NCBI GenBank assembly: GCA_010672585.1 | Contig: JAAHGF010000040.1 | Span: forward strand, 1-53,994 | Direction: 5' to 3' | Source of the DNA: Okeania sp. SIO1I7 | GTDB lineage: Bacteria > Cyanobacteriota > Cyanobacteriia > Cyanobacteriales > Microcoleaceae | DNA length: 53,994 nt | Shown: piece by piece, positions 18,706-28,953 of the stretch | Numbering within the stretch: the stretch's first letter is position 1 | Layout of the letters: each line of letters begins with the position of its first letter | Notes under the pieces: generated by a model | Told to the model about the DNA's origin: nothing | Databases searched by the model: none | Seen by the model: only the letters and a program-made list of their open reading frames with translations | Made by a program: the position numbers and the translations under genes

Positions 18706-18908
18706 TTTTTTTCACCCTGAAATTGATTATCTAAGTTATTTGAATTAACATTTTTATTCATAGTTCACATTACAGAAAATTTTGATATTTTATCAGAAAA
18801 GTTAATTGAATTATTTTTGTTTTATTCTATTAAATTTGATTAATATTTAGAGATTTTTCTTGACTAAATTTTTACTCAAAATTCAATTACTTATTATATG
18901 TATATCAT

Positions 18909-19565
18909 TCAAATATCTAGATATTTTTGGAGCTGTAATTGTAATCTTTGCCTAGCTCTAGCAATTCTTGATTTGACAGTACCTAGAGAAACTCCAGTAA
19001 TTTCTGCAATTTCTTCATAAGATAAACCTTCTATTTCTCTCAGTACAATTGTCACCCTAAATACTTCTGGTAGTTGAGAGATTGCATCCCTCAGATAATC
19101 ATAAAATTCTTGTGTACTTAACTCTTCTTCTGGCCCTGGAGCATTTGTAGCAATCTCCCAATCTATAATACCATCATCTAAAGCCAAAGGAGCGTCTAAC
19201 GATAGAGGAGGGGTAACTCGTTTTCTCTTCCGTAACTCATCATAAAACAGATTAGTTGTGATACGACTCAGCCAACTCTTAAACTTTACTGGCTCTTGTA
19301 ATCTTTTAATGTTACGGTATACACGAATCCAAACCTCTTGAGCCAAATCTGAGCGGTCTTGCCATTCAGGGGCTAAATGATACAAAATTTTATCTACATG
19401 GAGTTGGTATCGATGTAGAAGTTCTGCAAAGATTGCACGATCTGGGCGCTGACCTTGTTGGCAACGCAGTACTAGATCGTAGTTAGAGAGTTTTTCAGGT
19501 GGCAATTCCACTTGCGAAAGGGTTTGTTCAACCTTAGACCAGGGTACAGATATATATTGATTCAT
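18909..19565 (-). CDS. sigG: ECF (group 3) RNA polymerase sigma factor, SigG-type
   Basis: A 218-residue alternative sigma factor for envelope or stress response. Region 2 (about 45-115) includes DLAQEVWIRVYRNIKRL and FKSWLSRITTNLFYDELRKR for -10 recognition; region 4 (about 160-215) has the helix-turn-helix LSYEEIAEITGVSLGTVKSR for -35 recognition. There is no region 1.1 or 3, as expected for an ECF factor. The paired anti-sigma gene and overall length match cyanobacterial SigG. Upstream 19566-20141 is a repeat-filled spacer, so its promoter is not obvious. Confidence 0.9.
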   Translation of the reverse strand: MNQYISVPWSKVEQTLSQVELPPEKLSNYDLVLRCQQGQRPDRAIFAELLHRYQLHVDKILYHLAPEWQDRSDLAQEVWIRVYRNIKRLQEPVKFKSWLSRITTNLFYDELRKRKRVTPPLSLDAPLALDDGIIDWEIATNAPGPEEELSTQEFYDYLRDAISQLPEVFRVTIVLREIEGLSYEEIAEITGVSLGTVKSRIARARQRLQLQLQKYLDI

Positions 19566-20141
19566 CAGCGGAACTGGCTCAATAATTTTGTTATTTAGCT
19601 CTAATTCCAGTTAGACGAGAAATCTTTTCTAGAGTTCCCAATTCTCCACTTTCGGTGGAAGAGAGTGGCGATCAGAAAATTTGTTATGGCGCTACTTGAA
19701 TAGGGAATAGGGAATAGCTAACTTTAAAAGGGTTTTCGGTACGGAAACGCTCCGCTAATAAGATTGAAAAATGTCTTAACCAATTCTTGTAGTGCTATAA
19801 ATAACTTTTTCCCGACTTCCCTTTTTTCCTTGATCTTTTCTTTTGAGGGTTTAATACCCCACCGTCAACGGGGGTGCTGAAAATTGTTTGGAGTTATTAA
19901 GAGACGGAGTGGCCAATTGTTGACTATCCATAAGCAATTTTACCGAATAATTAAGGTGAAATGCCTCTCCTTTAAAGGAGAAATAAGCGGTCGTTAGCGC
20001 AGCTTCCCGAAGGGTGGGATGGCGAGGTCTCCTCGCCATATCCAATCGACCAAGAGAGAAAAAATTTTCATAATTAGTTAATCCTCTTCTTTATTAAGGA
20101 AAGGTAATTATTAATTATTAATTATTAATTATTAATTATAT
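19566..20141. repeat. Repeat-filled spacer: family B, family C and heptamers
   Basis: No gene here. It contains a GAATAGG heptamer pair (about 19698), a minus-oriented family B copy (about 19843-19942, GGTTTAATACCCCACCGT), a family C copy (about 19943-20066, with GCCTCTCCTTTAAAGGAG and CCATATCCAATCGACCAAGA) and an AATTATT heptamer run (about 20105-20138). Confidence 0.7.
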
Positions 20142-20624
20142 CTATTGCTCTTCACAAGCTCCAATACTGACCCAACTACTTGACCCATCGGCCCAATGTT
20201 CTTTTTTCCATATAGGAGCTGTATGTTTCAAAGTATCAATGCCATAACGGCAAGCTTCAAAAGCTTCTGAACGGTGTGGACAACCAATGGCCACTAAAAC
20301 ACTTATTTCACCAATTTTTAAACGTCCCACTCGATGATGAATGACCACGGTCTCGACTTCTGGCCATTGACTACGAATTTCTGTAGAGATTTGCTCAAAA
20401 ACTTTTATGGCCATAGGTTGATAGGCTTGATATTCTAAGGACACTACAGATTTACCGTCTGTTTGATTGCGAACCATTCCACTCATTACTACTACAGCAC
20501 CATTGGCAGGATTATCGGCTAATGTGTAGATTTCAGCAATAGACAAAGGAGCTATGGTAATAGCAAAATGATTTTGTTCTGGTTTTAGTTTGGTAGATAA
20601 AGGTACTTTTAAACTAGAATTCAT
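20142..20624 (-). CDS. moaE: Molybdopterin synthase catalytic subunit MoaE
   Basis: A 160-residue subunit that, with thiocarboxylated MoaD, inserts the dithiolene sulfurs into precursor Z during molybdenum cofactor synthesis. The family motifs are GAVVVMSGMVRNQTDGKSV, VVIHHRVGRLKIGEISVLVA, HRSEAFEACRYGIDTLKH and the catalytic-site KKEHWADGSSSWV. The N-terminus is extended by about 15 residues. moaD is not adjacent. Upstream 20625-21138 is non-coding: AT-rich, with a family C-like piece (about 20998-21062) and an ACTGATA-type heptamer run (about 21066-21108). Confidence 0.92.
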   Translation of the reverse strand: MNSSLKVPLSTKLKPEQNHFAITIAPLSIAEIYTLADNPANGAVVVMSGMVRNQTDGKSVVSLEYQAYQPMAIKVFEQISTEIRSQWPEVETVVIHHRVGRLKIGEISVLVAIGCPHRSEAFEACRYGIDTLKHTAPIWKKEHWADGSSSWVSIGACEEQ

Positions 20625-21138
20625 AGTATTATTAATAATTGGTTTCCACTCATGTTAAAGATTATATCGAACGTAGCAAAGTTTATATATTTTTAGGGAA
20701 AATCAGGAGTTATTTACTGCTTCATTTTTTATTTTTTTATATATTTTTGCTTGGTTTAAATAAAGTAGTTGGATTGAAAATTATTTAAGTATAATTGTTT
20801 ATATTCAGCAGTCTATATTGGTATTTATCAACTGAAGTATAACTCAAAATATCTATAAAATGTCTGTCTACAGAAAGAAAATATTATTGCTATTATATTA
20901 TGGCATTTTTTAGAGAACAGTACACATTTATTTCTCCTTTTTATGTTACTTTTTCCTTATTCTCTAAAATCTGTAATTTTTTACAGAAAAATTCTGGTCG
21001 AAAGCCCCTTTTAAGGGGATAAAAAAATAGAATATTCCTTATGTCAAACCTCCTTATTGTAGAGATACTGATGAATGATGACTGATAACTGATGACTGAT
21101 AACTGAAATGACCTCACTAATATCATACTTAACTATGT

Positions 21139-22140
21139 TCAAGATTCTGTTTTGCTTCCACCTAAAAGATATAGTAAAGCCATTCGTACAGCAATACCAC
21201 TGGTGACTTGTTGAGAAATTAAACTTAATTGAGGGTCATCCATTAAGTCAGAACTAATTTCTACTCCTCGGTTAACAGGTCCAGGGTGTAATAATTTGAC
21301 TCCTGGTTGACAAAGTTTGAGGCGATCGCGTGTAATACCAAATAATTGATGATATTCTCGTAAACTAGGCAATAAAGATTCGCTCATTCTTTCTTTTTGG
21401 AGGCGTAGGGTCATTACAAAGTCAGCTTTTTCTAGAGCTGGTTTAATATCCCAATGTACAAATAGTTTACTCGGTCTATTTTTGCCAAATTCGGCGAAAT
21501 ATTTAGGTAGTAAAGTAGGTGTTCCAGCTAAATGTACTTCGGCACCGGAAGCCGTCAAACTCCAAATATTAGACCGTGCTACTCTAGAGTGGAGGATATC
21601 TCCCACGATAGCAATTTTTTTTCCTTCTAAAAGTTCTATTCTAGGTTGAGTTGAGTCTAACAACATACAGATAGTAAATAGGTCAAGTAAAGCTTGAGAA
21701 GGATGTTCATGTTGACCATCTCCAGCATTCAGAATTCGTACTCCATAACCCTTGCGATCCATTTCCGAAGCGATCGCTGCGGGAACTCCTGCATCACGAT
21801 GTCGAATGACCATCATATCTGTTCCCATTGCTAGATAGGTCATTGCTGTATCCAGGATAGTTTCTCCTTTGCTCAGAGAAGAAGTACCAGGGGCAAAATT
21901 TAGAGTATCTGCTGACAAACGTTTCGCAGCTAGTTCAAAACTATTGCGGGTGCGTGTGGAGGGTTCAAAGAATAAGTTTGCTACTACTAGACCTTGTAAT
22001 GCTGGTACTTTCTTCATCCGGCGACCTAAAACTTCTTGAAAACTAGCTGCTGTGTGTAGTACAATATTGTATTCATTGGGTGTAAATTCTGCTAGAGATA
22101 AAATATGACGACGAGTCCAGAGGTTTGTAGACATTTTCAA
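21139..22140 (-). CDS. pyrB: Aspartate carbamoyltransferase catalytic subunit
   Basis: A 333-residue enzyme of pyrimidine synthesis that joins carbamoyl phosphate to aspartate. The carbamoyl-phosphate loop [15 protein letters not shown], the [12 protein letters not shown] motif, the [12 protein letters not shown] loop and the C-terminal [11 protein letters not shown] are all present, with the conserved LYLLG near the end. Length is normal. No pyrI-type regulatory gene is adjacent. Both flanks are repeat-rich spacers, so it is probably transcribed alone. Confidence 0.95.
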   Translation of the reverse strand: MKMSTNLWTRRHILSLAEFTPNEYNIVLHTAASFQEVLGRRMKKVPALQGLVVANLFFEPSTRTRNSFELAAKRLSADTLNFAPGTSSLSKGETILDTAMTYLAMGTDMMVIRHRDAGVPAAIASEMDRKGYGVRILNAGDGQHEHPSQALLDLFTICMLLDSTQPRIELLEGKKIAIVGDILHSRVARSNIWSLTASGAEVHLAGTPTLLPKYFAEFGKNRPSKLFVHWDIKPALEKADFVMTLRLQKERMSESLLPSLREYHQLFGITRDRLKLCQPGVKLLHPGPVNRGVEISSDLMDDPQLSLISQQVTSGIAVRMALLYLLGGSKTES

Positions 22141-22225
22141 TTCAACTTTTGTGAGATGATTATCAGTTAATTAATTGGTTTCGATTAATATTATAGGGGT
22201 TATAGAGATAGTTTTATTCATTAAT

Positions 22226-22460
22226 TTATAATTGATAATGGATAATTAATAATTACCTCTGCTTAAAACCTTTTTTGATTGAATATCAGGAAATATTATT
22301 TATTTTTTTATCTCCTTAAAAGAGGGAGATTTTAAACCAGAACTATTTAATTATTAATTATTAATGATTAGGCAAAAAAATCTGATAAAAAATAATAAAA
22401 AAGTAGTTTTCACCGAATAATTAAGATTTAAAGCCTCTCCTTTCAAGGAGAAACAAGAAA
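22226..22460. repeat. Family C repeat pieces
   Basis: 22226-22370 carries TAATAATTACCTCTGC, TTGATTGAATATCAGGAAAT and AAGAGGGAGATTTTAAACCAGAA, matching the longer copy at 46203-46400. 22415-22456 (ACCGAATAATTAAG, GCCTCTCCTTTCAAGGAGAA) matches the copy at 19943. AT-rich linkers separate them. Confidence 0.6.
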
Positions 22461-22468
22461 AAAAATCC

Positions 22469-22780
22469 GTAAGCATTCAGCCGTCAGCTATCAGCACTTT
22501 AGCTATTACTTTTAGTTTTAGATAAAAGCTTTACTAATTGAGGTAGAATTGATATTTACTACCAAAGTCTGCTTTAAAGTCTATATTCATTTAAACCCTC
22601 TTATGAAAGCTAAAAGCTGACAGCTAATAGCAACAAGACTCTCTTATACAGGATAGTGTTTAAATTAATATAGACTTTAAGGGCAAGGGAGCCAACTTTT
22701 GTACTAATAGAATTAATAAAGCTTTTATCTAAAATTAAAGGTAATAGCTGATGGCTGATAGCTGACGGCTGAATGCTTAC
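22469..22780. repeat. 312-bp palindromic MITE-like element (family A, full copy)
   Basis: It begins GTAAGCATTCAGCCGTCAGC and ends with the complement GCTGACGGCTGAATGCTTAC. The two halves are imperfect inverted copies of each other: TTTTAGATAAAAGCTTTA on the left matches TAAAGCTTTTATCTAAAA on the right, and both arms carry AAAGTCTATATT or its complement. It would fold as a long hairpin. Partial relatives lie at 3617-3779, about 51840 and 53529-53706. Confidence 0.75.
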
Positions 22781-22839
22781 ATTATTAATTATTAATTATT
22801 GAAGGAGCGTAGCGGCAGCTATATCGCCTAATTTTTTTT

Positions 22840-25800
22840 ATGAATAATTACCAATATCATTTAGGTGGATGTTTACCCAATGATGCTCCTAGTTATGTTA
22901 AACGAAAAGCTGACGAAGAGCTTTATCAAGCAATTAAAGCAGGTGAGTTTTGTTTTGTACTGAACTCCCGACAAATGGGTAAATCAAGTTTGCGAGTTAG
23001 AACAATTCAAAGATTACAAGCAGAAGGTATTCTTTGTGCTAGCATAGATTTGACAGGAATTGGTACTTTGGAAATTACTAATGAACAATGGTATGCCGGA
23101 ATAATTGATAGTATTGTTAGTAGTTTAGAGCTAAATAATATTTTTAATCTCGATCGTTGGTGGGAAACTCATAATCAATTCTCTCATACCAACAAATTTG
23201 ATAAGTTTATCGATAATTTCCTCTTAAATAAAGTTTCCCAAAAAATAGTAATTTTTGTTGATGAAGTTGATAGCATATTAAATTTACCTTTTAGTGCTGA
23301 CGATTTTTTTGCTGTTATTAGAAATTTCAAGAATAGACGAGCCAATCAACCTAAATATGAACGGATAACATTTGTAATGATGGGAGTTGCTACCCCTTCA
23401 GATTTAATTAGGGATAAACAACGTACTCCTTTTAATATTGGTCGAGCAATTGAATTAACAGGTTTTCAAATAGATGAAACTCAACCATTAACTTTAGGCT
23501 TAATAGGAAAAGTTAATGATTCTGAGGCAGTAATATCAGCAGTTTTGGATTGGACTGGAGGACAGCCATTTTTAACTCAAAAAGTTTGTCGATTGATTCA
23601 GTTATATTCACCTCAATCTTCACTAGAAAGAAAAGATATAGAGTTAATTGAACATAATTATCAAGGATTAAATACAGACAAAAAAAATACTGGAACATCT
23701 TTGAATAAGATAGTAGAAAAAAACATAAATTATTCTGAGACTGCTTTTGTAGAAAATTTAGTCAGACAAAAAATAATTGAAAATTGGCAATCAATTGATG
23801 AACCACAACATTTAAGAACAATTAGCGATCGCCTCCTGAACAACAAACAAACAGCTAATAGATTATTAGGACTTTATCAACAAATTTTAAATAAGGGAGA
23901 AATTGATACTGACTCTAGCCTCGAACAAACCCAATTATGCTTATCAGGATTAGTAGTAAAAAGAGGTAATAAATTAAGAGTTTATAATCGCATCTATCAA
24001 GAAGTATTTAACTTAGAATGGATAGAAAAAGAACTTGAAAAATTACGCCCCTATTCCGAAGCAATCACAGCTTGGTTGAGTTCTAACTATCAAGATAAAT
24101 CTCGATTATTAAGAGGTCAAGCATTAGAAGATGCTCAACTATGGGCAACAAATAAAAGTTTAAGTAACAAAGACTATAAATTCTTAACTGCTAGCCAAGA
24201 AAATGAACTTAAAGAAGAAAAACAGCGTTCCCAGTTAAAAATAAATAAAGTTTTGCGTCAACGACTAAGAATAGCTATTTTTAGTAGTATTGCCATGGCT
24301 ATTCTTGTTATTTTAACAGGTATATTTTTAATTAAATCACTAATTAGTGAGAGAAAAATTCAACTAGACTTACTCAGTATTTCATCAGAAACATTATTTG
24401 AATCAGACCGTGGTTTAGATGCTTTAATAGCAGAAATAAAAGCCGGAAAAAAACTCCAAAAATCATGGGGTGTTGGTGCAGATACTAGAATGCGAGTAAT
24501 AATGGCTTTGCATCAAGGAATTTACTTATCAAAAGAGCGTAACCGTCTTCATGGACATGAAAGCACAGTAATTAGCGTCACTTTCAACCCTACTGGTACA
24601 CTCATTGCTTCTGCTAGTGACGATAACACAGTCAGACTATGGAATACTCAAGGAAAATTATTGCAAACATTTACAGACCATGATGCTGAAGTTCGTAGTA
24701 TTAGCTTCCATCCCCATAAACCATTACTTGCTTCTGCTAGCCATGATCAAACAATTAAACTGTGGAGTCTTGAGGGTAAATTACTAAAAACTCTGGTCGG
24801 ACATCAACACAAAGTCAGAGATATCAGCTTTAGCCCAGATGGTAAAACATTAGCATCAGCAAGTGCAGATGGTAGCGTAATTGTTTGGAGTGAAGATGGT
24901 CAAAGACTACAAACTCTGGGCGGACATCGTGGTTGGGTTGAAAGTGTCAGTTTTAGTCCTGATGGTCAACTATTAGCTTCTGGTGGAACCGACAAAACTA
25001 TCAAACTTTGGCATCTAGAAACCGGCGAGTTACTTCAAACACTAAAAAACAATAACGCTTCAGTTAAAAGCCTCAATTTCAGTTCAGATGGGCAACTATT
25101 AGCATCTACAAGTGGTAAAGCGATCGCTCTTTGGAGTCTTCAAAACAAAAAATTTGAACTACTCAACATCATAGAAGGGGATAATGGTCTAATTCAGAGT
25201 ATCAGTTTTAGCCCTGATGATCGAACTATTGCCTCTGCTGGTTATGACAAGACTGTGAAACTTTGGAGTCTAGATGGTAAATTGCTACAGGTTTTTAAGG
25301 GACATAATGCTCCCGTTTATGGTGTCAATTTTAGCCCTACTGAAAACATCCTTGCCTCAACTGGTGCTGACGAAGCTGTAATTTTATGGAACTTTGACAA
25401 TAGGTTGAAACCATTAATAGGGCATAATTCTCCGGTCTACAAAATTGAGTTTAGCAAAGATGGCAAAAAGCTTTATTCAGCGAGTAAAGATCGAAATATC
25501 AAAATTTGGCAAACCGAAAACGGCAAATTATTGGACACTCAAAAGGGAAAGCTGCCAAAATTATCAGCTTTGAGTTCGGATGGCAAAATGATAGCTATTG
25601 CTAATCACAACACAGTAAAAATTCTCAGCGATGAAGGAAAATTGCTTTTGACTCTAGAAGGTCACGGTTCGGAAATTCGAGACATTAAGTTGAGCAACGA
25701 TCGCCAGAGAATAGCTACTGCGAGTAGTGATGGCACTGTCAAAATTTGGCTAACCAATGGAAAACTCCTACATACTTTCATACACACAGGGCAAGTAAAT

Positions 25801-26100
25801 AGTATTGACTTCAGTCCAGATGGTCAGATATTAGTTTCTGGTAGTACAGATGGGATATTGAGAATTTGGCATTTTGAAGGTACTTTGCTCAAAAGTTTGA
25901 ATACTCATCAGGTTAATGTTTTGAGTGTGAGTTTTAGTCCGGACGGTCAAATGTTAGCTTCTGCTGCTGCTGATGGCAAGATTATTTTATGGAATTTGAA
26001 TCTGGATAATTTGTTGATAGAAGCTTGTCAACAGGTATATGATTATTTGCAAACTAATCCTAATCTCAGTGAGAGCGATCGACTTATCTGTGATTATTGA
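22840..26100 (+). CDS. AAA-like ATPase fused to a 12-repeat WD40 propeller
   Basis: A 1086-residue cyanobacterial signalling or scaffold protein. Residues about 1-400 form an AAA_35-like NTPase domain: Walker A in [13 protein letters not shown], Walker B in [11 protein letters not shown], and the FDTPFN-like [13 protein letters not shown] helical linker and one membrane helix (about 478-500) follow, then a short [13 protein letters not shown] segment. Residues about 565-1055 contain 12 WD40 repeats, enough for about two propellers, most ending in the KLW/IW strand. The C-terminal [17 protein letters not shown] is typical of this family. Role unknown; it stands alone. Confidence 0.88.
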   Translation: MNNYQYHLGGCLPNDAPSYVKRKADEELYQAIKAGEFCFVLNSRQMGKSSLRVRTIQRLQAEGILCASIDLTGIGTLEITNEQWYAGIIDSIVSSLELNNIFNLDRWWETHNQFSHTNKFDKFIDNFLLNKVSQKIVIFVDEVDSILNLPFSADDFFAVIRNFKNRRANQPKYERITFVMMGVATPSDLIRDKQRTPFNIGRAIELTGFQIDETQPLTLGLIGKVNDSEAVISAVLDWTGGQPFLTQKVCRLIQLYSPQSSLERKDIELIEHNYQGLNTDKKNTGTSLNKIVEKNINYSETAFVENLVRQKIIENWQSIDEPQHLRTISDRLLNNKQTANRLLGLYQQILNKGEIDTDSSLEQTQLCLSGLVVKRGNKLRVYNRIYQEVFNLEWIEKELEKLRPYSEAITAWLSSNYQDKSRLLRGQALEDAQLWATNKSLSNKDYKFLTASQENELKEEKQRSQLKINKVLRQRLRIAIFSSIAMAILVILTGIFLIKSLISERKIQLDLLSISSETLFESDRGLDALIAEIKAGKKLQKSWGVGADTRMRVIMALHQGIYLSKERNRLHGHESTVISVTFNPTGTLIASASDDNTVRLWNTQGKLLQTFTDHDAEVRSISFHPHKPLLASASHDQTIKLWSLEGKLLKTLVGHQHKVRDISFSPDGKTLASASADGSVIVWSEDGQRLQTLGGHRGWVESVSFSPDGQLLASGGTDKTIKLWHLETGELLQTLKNNNASVKSLNFSSDGQLLASTSGKAIALWSLQNKKFELLNIIEGDNGLIQSISFSPDDRTIASAGYDKTVKLWSLDGKLLQVFKGHNAPVYGVNFSPTENILASTGADEAVILWNFDNRLKPLIGHNSPVYKIEFSKDGKKLYSASKDRNIKIWQTENGKLLDTQKGKLPKLSALSSDGKMIAIANHNTVKILSDEGKLLLTLEGHGSEIRDIKLSNDRQRIATASSDGTVKIWLTNGKLLHTFIHTGQVNSIDFSPDGQILVSGSTDGILRIWHFEGTLLKSLNTHQVNVLSVSFSPDGQMLASAAADGKIILWNLNLDNLLIEACQQVYDYLQTNPNLSESDRLICDY

Positions 26101-26121
26101 AGAAGGCTAAGTCCTGATGTG

Positions 26122-26205
26122 GTAAGTAATATGTCGTAACTGATATATCGTAAGTAATGTGTCGTAACTGATATATCGTAAGTAATATGTCGTAAGTAAT
26201 ATGTC
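26122..26205. repeat. Six tandem 14-bp repeats
   Basis: GTAAGTAATATGTC and GTAACTGATATATC alternate over six units, a doubled heptamer. The rest of 26101-26499 is AT-rich upstream sequence of the PEP-CTERM gene with no clear promoter. Confidence 0.8.
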
Positions 26206-26499
26206 GTAGGTAAAAAAAATAGTGCTCTTGCATCTGTTGCCTGGAATACTTGTCTACTACTTTTGCAGTATATGAAAAAGAAGTCGGGACTCAGGAGTTA
26301 GTAGCTAGATACAGTTCTTTATTCATAACTATTCCATAAATTTTTGATATTTGAGCTGGTTCCCAATACTAATTGCTTGCGTTCACAAATATACTAAGTA
26401 AATATCACCACCTCTTCAAGATCAGAATCACACTAAAAGTCCGAAAAATTACTGATAGTAAGAATATGTTGAGGAATAAACAAATAACTCAACTATGTA

Positions 26500-27663
26500 A
26501 TGTCAACATCTTACTTTTTCAGGGTTAATCTAGCTATGACTATTTCACAATTCATCAAAAAACTTTCAACGACCTTTGCTGGAACAGCTTTCGTTGCTCT
26601 CAGTGGCATCACAGCAGCTCAGGCTATTTCTATAACTCCTACCAGTAATGGCAATGATTTAGTTAATGAAATCCTAGGCAGTGGTATTACCATTCCACCA
26701 GATTCTATCAACTATATAGGTACAGGAGGTGCTTCAGGAATTTTCACCGATGGATTATTATCTGGTATTGGCATCGATAGCGGTATTATTCTGACTACAG
26801 GTACAGCTACCGATGCTAAAGGTCCGAATAGTTCAGATAAGAAAACTACCGACAATAAATTGCCTGGAGATTCAGATTTGGATGGGTTGATTCTTGAAGA
26901 ACAAACAACTTTTGATGCAACGATTCTGGAATTTGACTTTGAAAGTGAAGGGGGAGACCTTTACTTCAATTATGTATTTGCTTCTGAAGAATATGTAGAA
27001 TGGACAAACTCTAAATTCAATGATGTCTTCGGTTTCTTCCTAAATGGAACCAATATTGCTCTAATTCCTGGTACATCTACTCCAGTTGCCATTAATACAG
27101 TTAATGGGGGTAAGCCACTAGGAACTGATGCTAGTAACCCAGAATTTTTCAATAACAATGACCCTAGTGAGGGTGGACCATTTTTTGACATAGAATATGA
27201 TGGCTTCACTAATCTATTTACTGCACAAGCACTAGGACTTAGTGCTGGAACTCATCATATTAGATTAGCGATCGCTGATGCTGGTGATGCTTTTCTCGAT
27301 TCTGCTGTATTTATCCAGGCAAATAGTTTTTCAGATATGCCTACAAATACCCCTACAGGTATGCCTACAGATACCCCTACAGGTATGCTTACAGATACCC
27401 CTACAGGTATGCTTACAGATACCCCTACAGGTATGCTTACAGATACCCCTACAGGTATGCTTACAGATATGGCTACAGATATGGCTACAGATATGCCTAC
27501 AGGTATACTTACAGATATGGCTACAGATATGCCTACAGATATGCCTACAGGTATTCTTGGTTCTCAATCACCTGAAGATGTTCCTGAACCTTCTGTATTA
27601 ATTGGGTTGTTCATAGTTGGTTTTGCTGGTTCCTTGCTCAAGAGAAAAATCAACAAAGTTTAA
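26500..27663 (+). CDS. Choice-of-anchor L domain PEP-CTERM secreted protein
   Basis: A secreted, exosortase-type surface protein of 387 residues, or 375 from the second ATG at 26536 (MTISQFIKKL), which better fits a signal peptide start. The signal peptide runs to about ITAAQA. Residues about 40-275 match the choice-of-anchor L domain (GIILTTGTATDAKGPN, YVFASEEYVEWTNSKFNDVFG). Residues about 280-350 are a Thr/Pro/Met/Asp repeat region (TDTPTGML) encoded by tandem 24-bp and 12-bp DNA repeats. The C-terminus has VPEPSVLIGLFIVGFAGSLL then KRK, the PEP-CTERM sorting signal. It is probably processed and displayed outside the cell; the exosortase lies elsewhere. Confidence 0.88.
   Translation: MSTSYFFRVNLAMTISQFIKKLSTTFAGTAFVALSGITAAQAISITPTSNGNDLVNEILGSGITIPPDSINYIGTGGASGIFTDGLLSGIGIDSGIILTTGTATDAKGPNSSDKKTTDNKLPGDSDLDGLILEEQTTFDATILEFDFESEGGDLYFNYVFASEEYVEWTNSKFNDVFGFFLNGTNIALIPGTSTPVAINTVNGGKPLGTDASNPEFFNNNDPSEGGPFFDIEYDGFTNLFTAQALGLSAGTHHIRLAIADAGDAFLDSAVFIQANSFSDMPTNTPTGMPTDTPTGMLTDTPTGMLTDTPTGMLTDTPTGMLTDMATDMATDMPTGILTDMATDMPTDMPTGILGSQSPEDVPEPSVLIGLFIVGFAGSLLKRKINKV
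27340..27552 (+). repeat. In-gene tandem repeat encoding the TDTPTGML region
   Basis: 24-bp units (ACAGATACCCCT plus ACAGGTATGCTT) are repeated about five times, then 12-bp variants (ACAGATATGGCT, ACAGATATGCCT). Because the unit is a multiple of three without stops, a second plus frame and one minus frame stay open across it as well. Length change by slippage would keep the reading frame. Confidence 0.85.
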
Positions 27664-27774
27664 GATTGTATTAAATCCGTTTAATTAGGTATCAAAACAT
27701 TCCCATCTTCACCATTTCCAAATTTTTATAACTGCTTTCCTTCCTGTACGTCGCCAATTTGATGGCTCCCCTAC

Positions 27775-27818
27775 CTGACTCCTGACTCCTAGCTCCTGAC
27801 TCCTGACTCCTACCTTTC
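27775..27818. repeat. CTGACTC heptamer tandem repeats
   Basis: About six imperfect copies of a CTGACTC/CTAGCTC heptamer lie between the convergent PEP-CTERM and ZorB-like genes. Confidence 0.75.
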
Positions 27819-28655
27819 AACCGCACTAGGAGTAAATCTAACTTCTATTCGACGCCGACTCTGGTTTGGATTACGATTTACCCCCGCAAAATTTCCACCA
27901 GGATTATATAATTGTGCTGCAGAATAAGCCCGAAATTTTAACCCTAATTCTTTCAAACGAGGATTTTTTTGAAGTTCTTGTACGACAGATAAAGCACGCA
28001 TCAAACCTAAATCTGCATTTGAACCTGGTGTCAGAATATTAACAGATTCATTACCCTTAGCAACTTGTTCTAACTGAGTATCTAAATTACTTCCACTTCT
28101 CTGATTTACTTGACCATCAGTATGACCTATTACTTCAACAACATAACCTTTATATTCTTTAGCAAAATCTTCTATTTGTTTGATTAAATCTCCCTCAATA
28201 AAACTTCTTAAATCTCCCGATATTTCCGCACTTCCTGATTCAAATCTTCGAGACTGAGAATCTCTAATTACTATCACAGGTGGAGACTTCAATTTTTCAA
28301 TTTCTGTTTCTAGTTGTGTGACTCTATTTGACTTTTGCTCTAGTTCATCTTTAGATGTAGTTACTAATCCTTGTAATTTTGTTACTTGATTTTGTAAATT
28401 ACCAATTTGTCCTTGTAATCCTGTTACTTCACCAGTCTTTTGTTGAATTTGATTTTGTAAATTAGTGATTTTTTGTTGCAGTTGTAGGGCACGATTTTCG
28501 TTAGCATCAGAAATTGACTCTATAAACAGAGATTTAATAATAGCTAATAGCAATAATAAACTTAATATCATAAAAGAGTTAGACATTAAGTCTGTAAACG
28601 CTGGCCAAACTTCCAGGTCTCGATTATCTTCAACAAGTCGTGAACGATGACGCAT
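27810..28655 (-). CDS. ZorB/MotB-like protein with OmpA-type peptidoglycan-binding domain
   Basis: A 281-residue stator-type protein. I start it at the ATG at 28655 (MRHRSRLVEDNRDLEVW); the open frame upstream is encoded by low-complexity sequence. One membrane helix (about 22-44) follows the conserved WPAFTDLMSNSF with an Asp in the position used for ion binding in MotB/ZorB. A coiled coil (about 50-115, heptad-rich in Gln/Leu) leads to an OmpA/MotB domain (about 125-275) with VIGHTDGQ and NPNQSRRRIEVR. With the MotA-like gene upstream it should form an ion-driven membrane complex. No flagellar genes are nearby. Confidence 0.8.
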   Translation of the reverse strand: MRHRSRLVEDNRDLEVWPAFTDLMSNSFMILSLLLLLAIIKSLFIESISDANENRALQLQQKITNLQNQIQQKTGEVTGLQGQIGNLQNQVTKLQGLVTTSKDELEQKSNRVTQLETEIEKLKSPPVIVIRDSQSRRFESGSAEISGDLRSFIEGDLIKQIEDFAKEYKGYVVEVIGHTDGQVNQRSGSNLDTQLEQVAKGNESVNILTPGSNADLGLMRALSVVQELQKNPRLKELGLKFRAYSAAQLYNPGGNFAGVNRNPNQSRRRIEVRFTPSAVER

Positions 28656-28953
28656 AATTATTTTAATTCCTAAAAAGAGGGAGTGGGGGAGTGGCTCACA
28701 CGGATTATGGCACGGATACACGGATACGGAAGGGAGTAAGTAGGGACGTTGCATAAGGGCGTCCGTACAGGGAGTGGGGGAGAGTGAATATTGAAGTAAT
28801 TATAGAATTATAAAGATATATTGTATCACCAAAAAGTTTGGGTCTGAAGCCTCATCTTTTAAGAGGATAAAAAAAGAGGATTCTGTATTTCAAGCCTCTT
28901 TATTGCAGAGGTACTGATAACTGATAACTGTTAACTGTTAACTGAGATTACAC

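Noticed and set aside
19851-20045. A 64-codon minus-strand gene between sigG and moaE
   Set aside because: It is made entirely of family B and C repeat sequence.
27331-27567. A minus-strand cysteine-rich gene (HTCRGICK repeats)
   Set aside because: This is the antisense of the same tandem repeat; there is no start signal or conserved feature.
27278-27601. A separate plus-strand gene rich in CLQIPLQ
   Set aside because: It is the shifted frame of the in-gene tandem repeat of the PEP-CTERM protein; the main frame has a signal peptide, domain and sorting signal.
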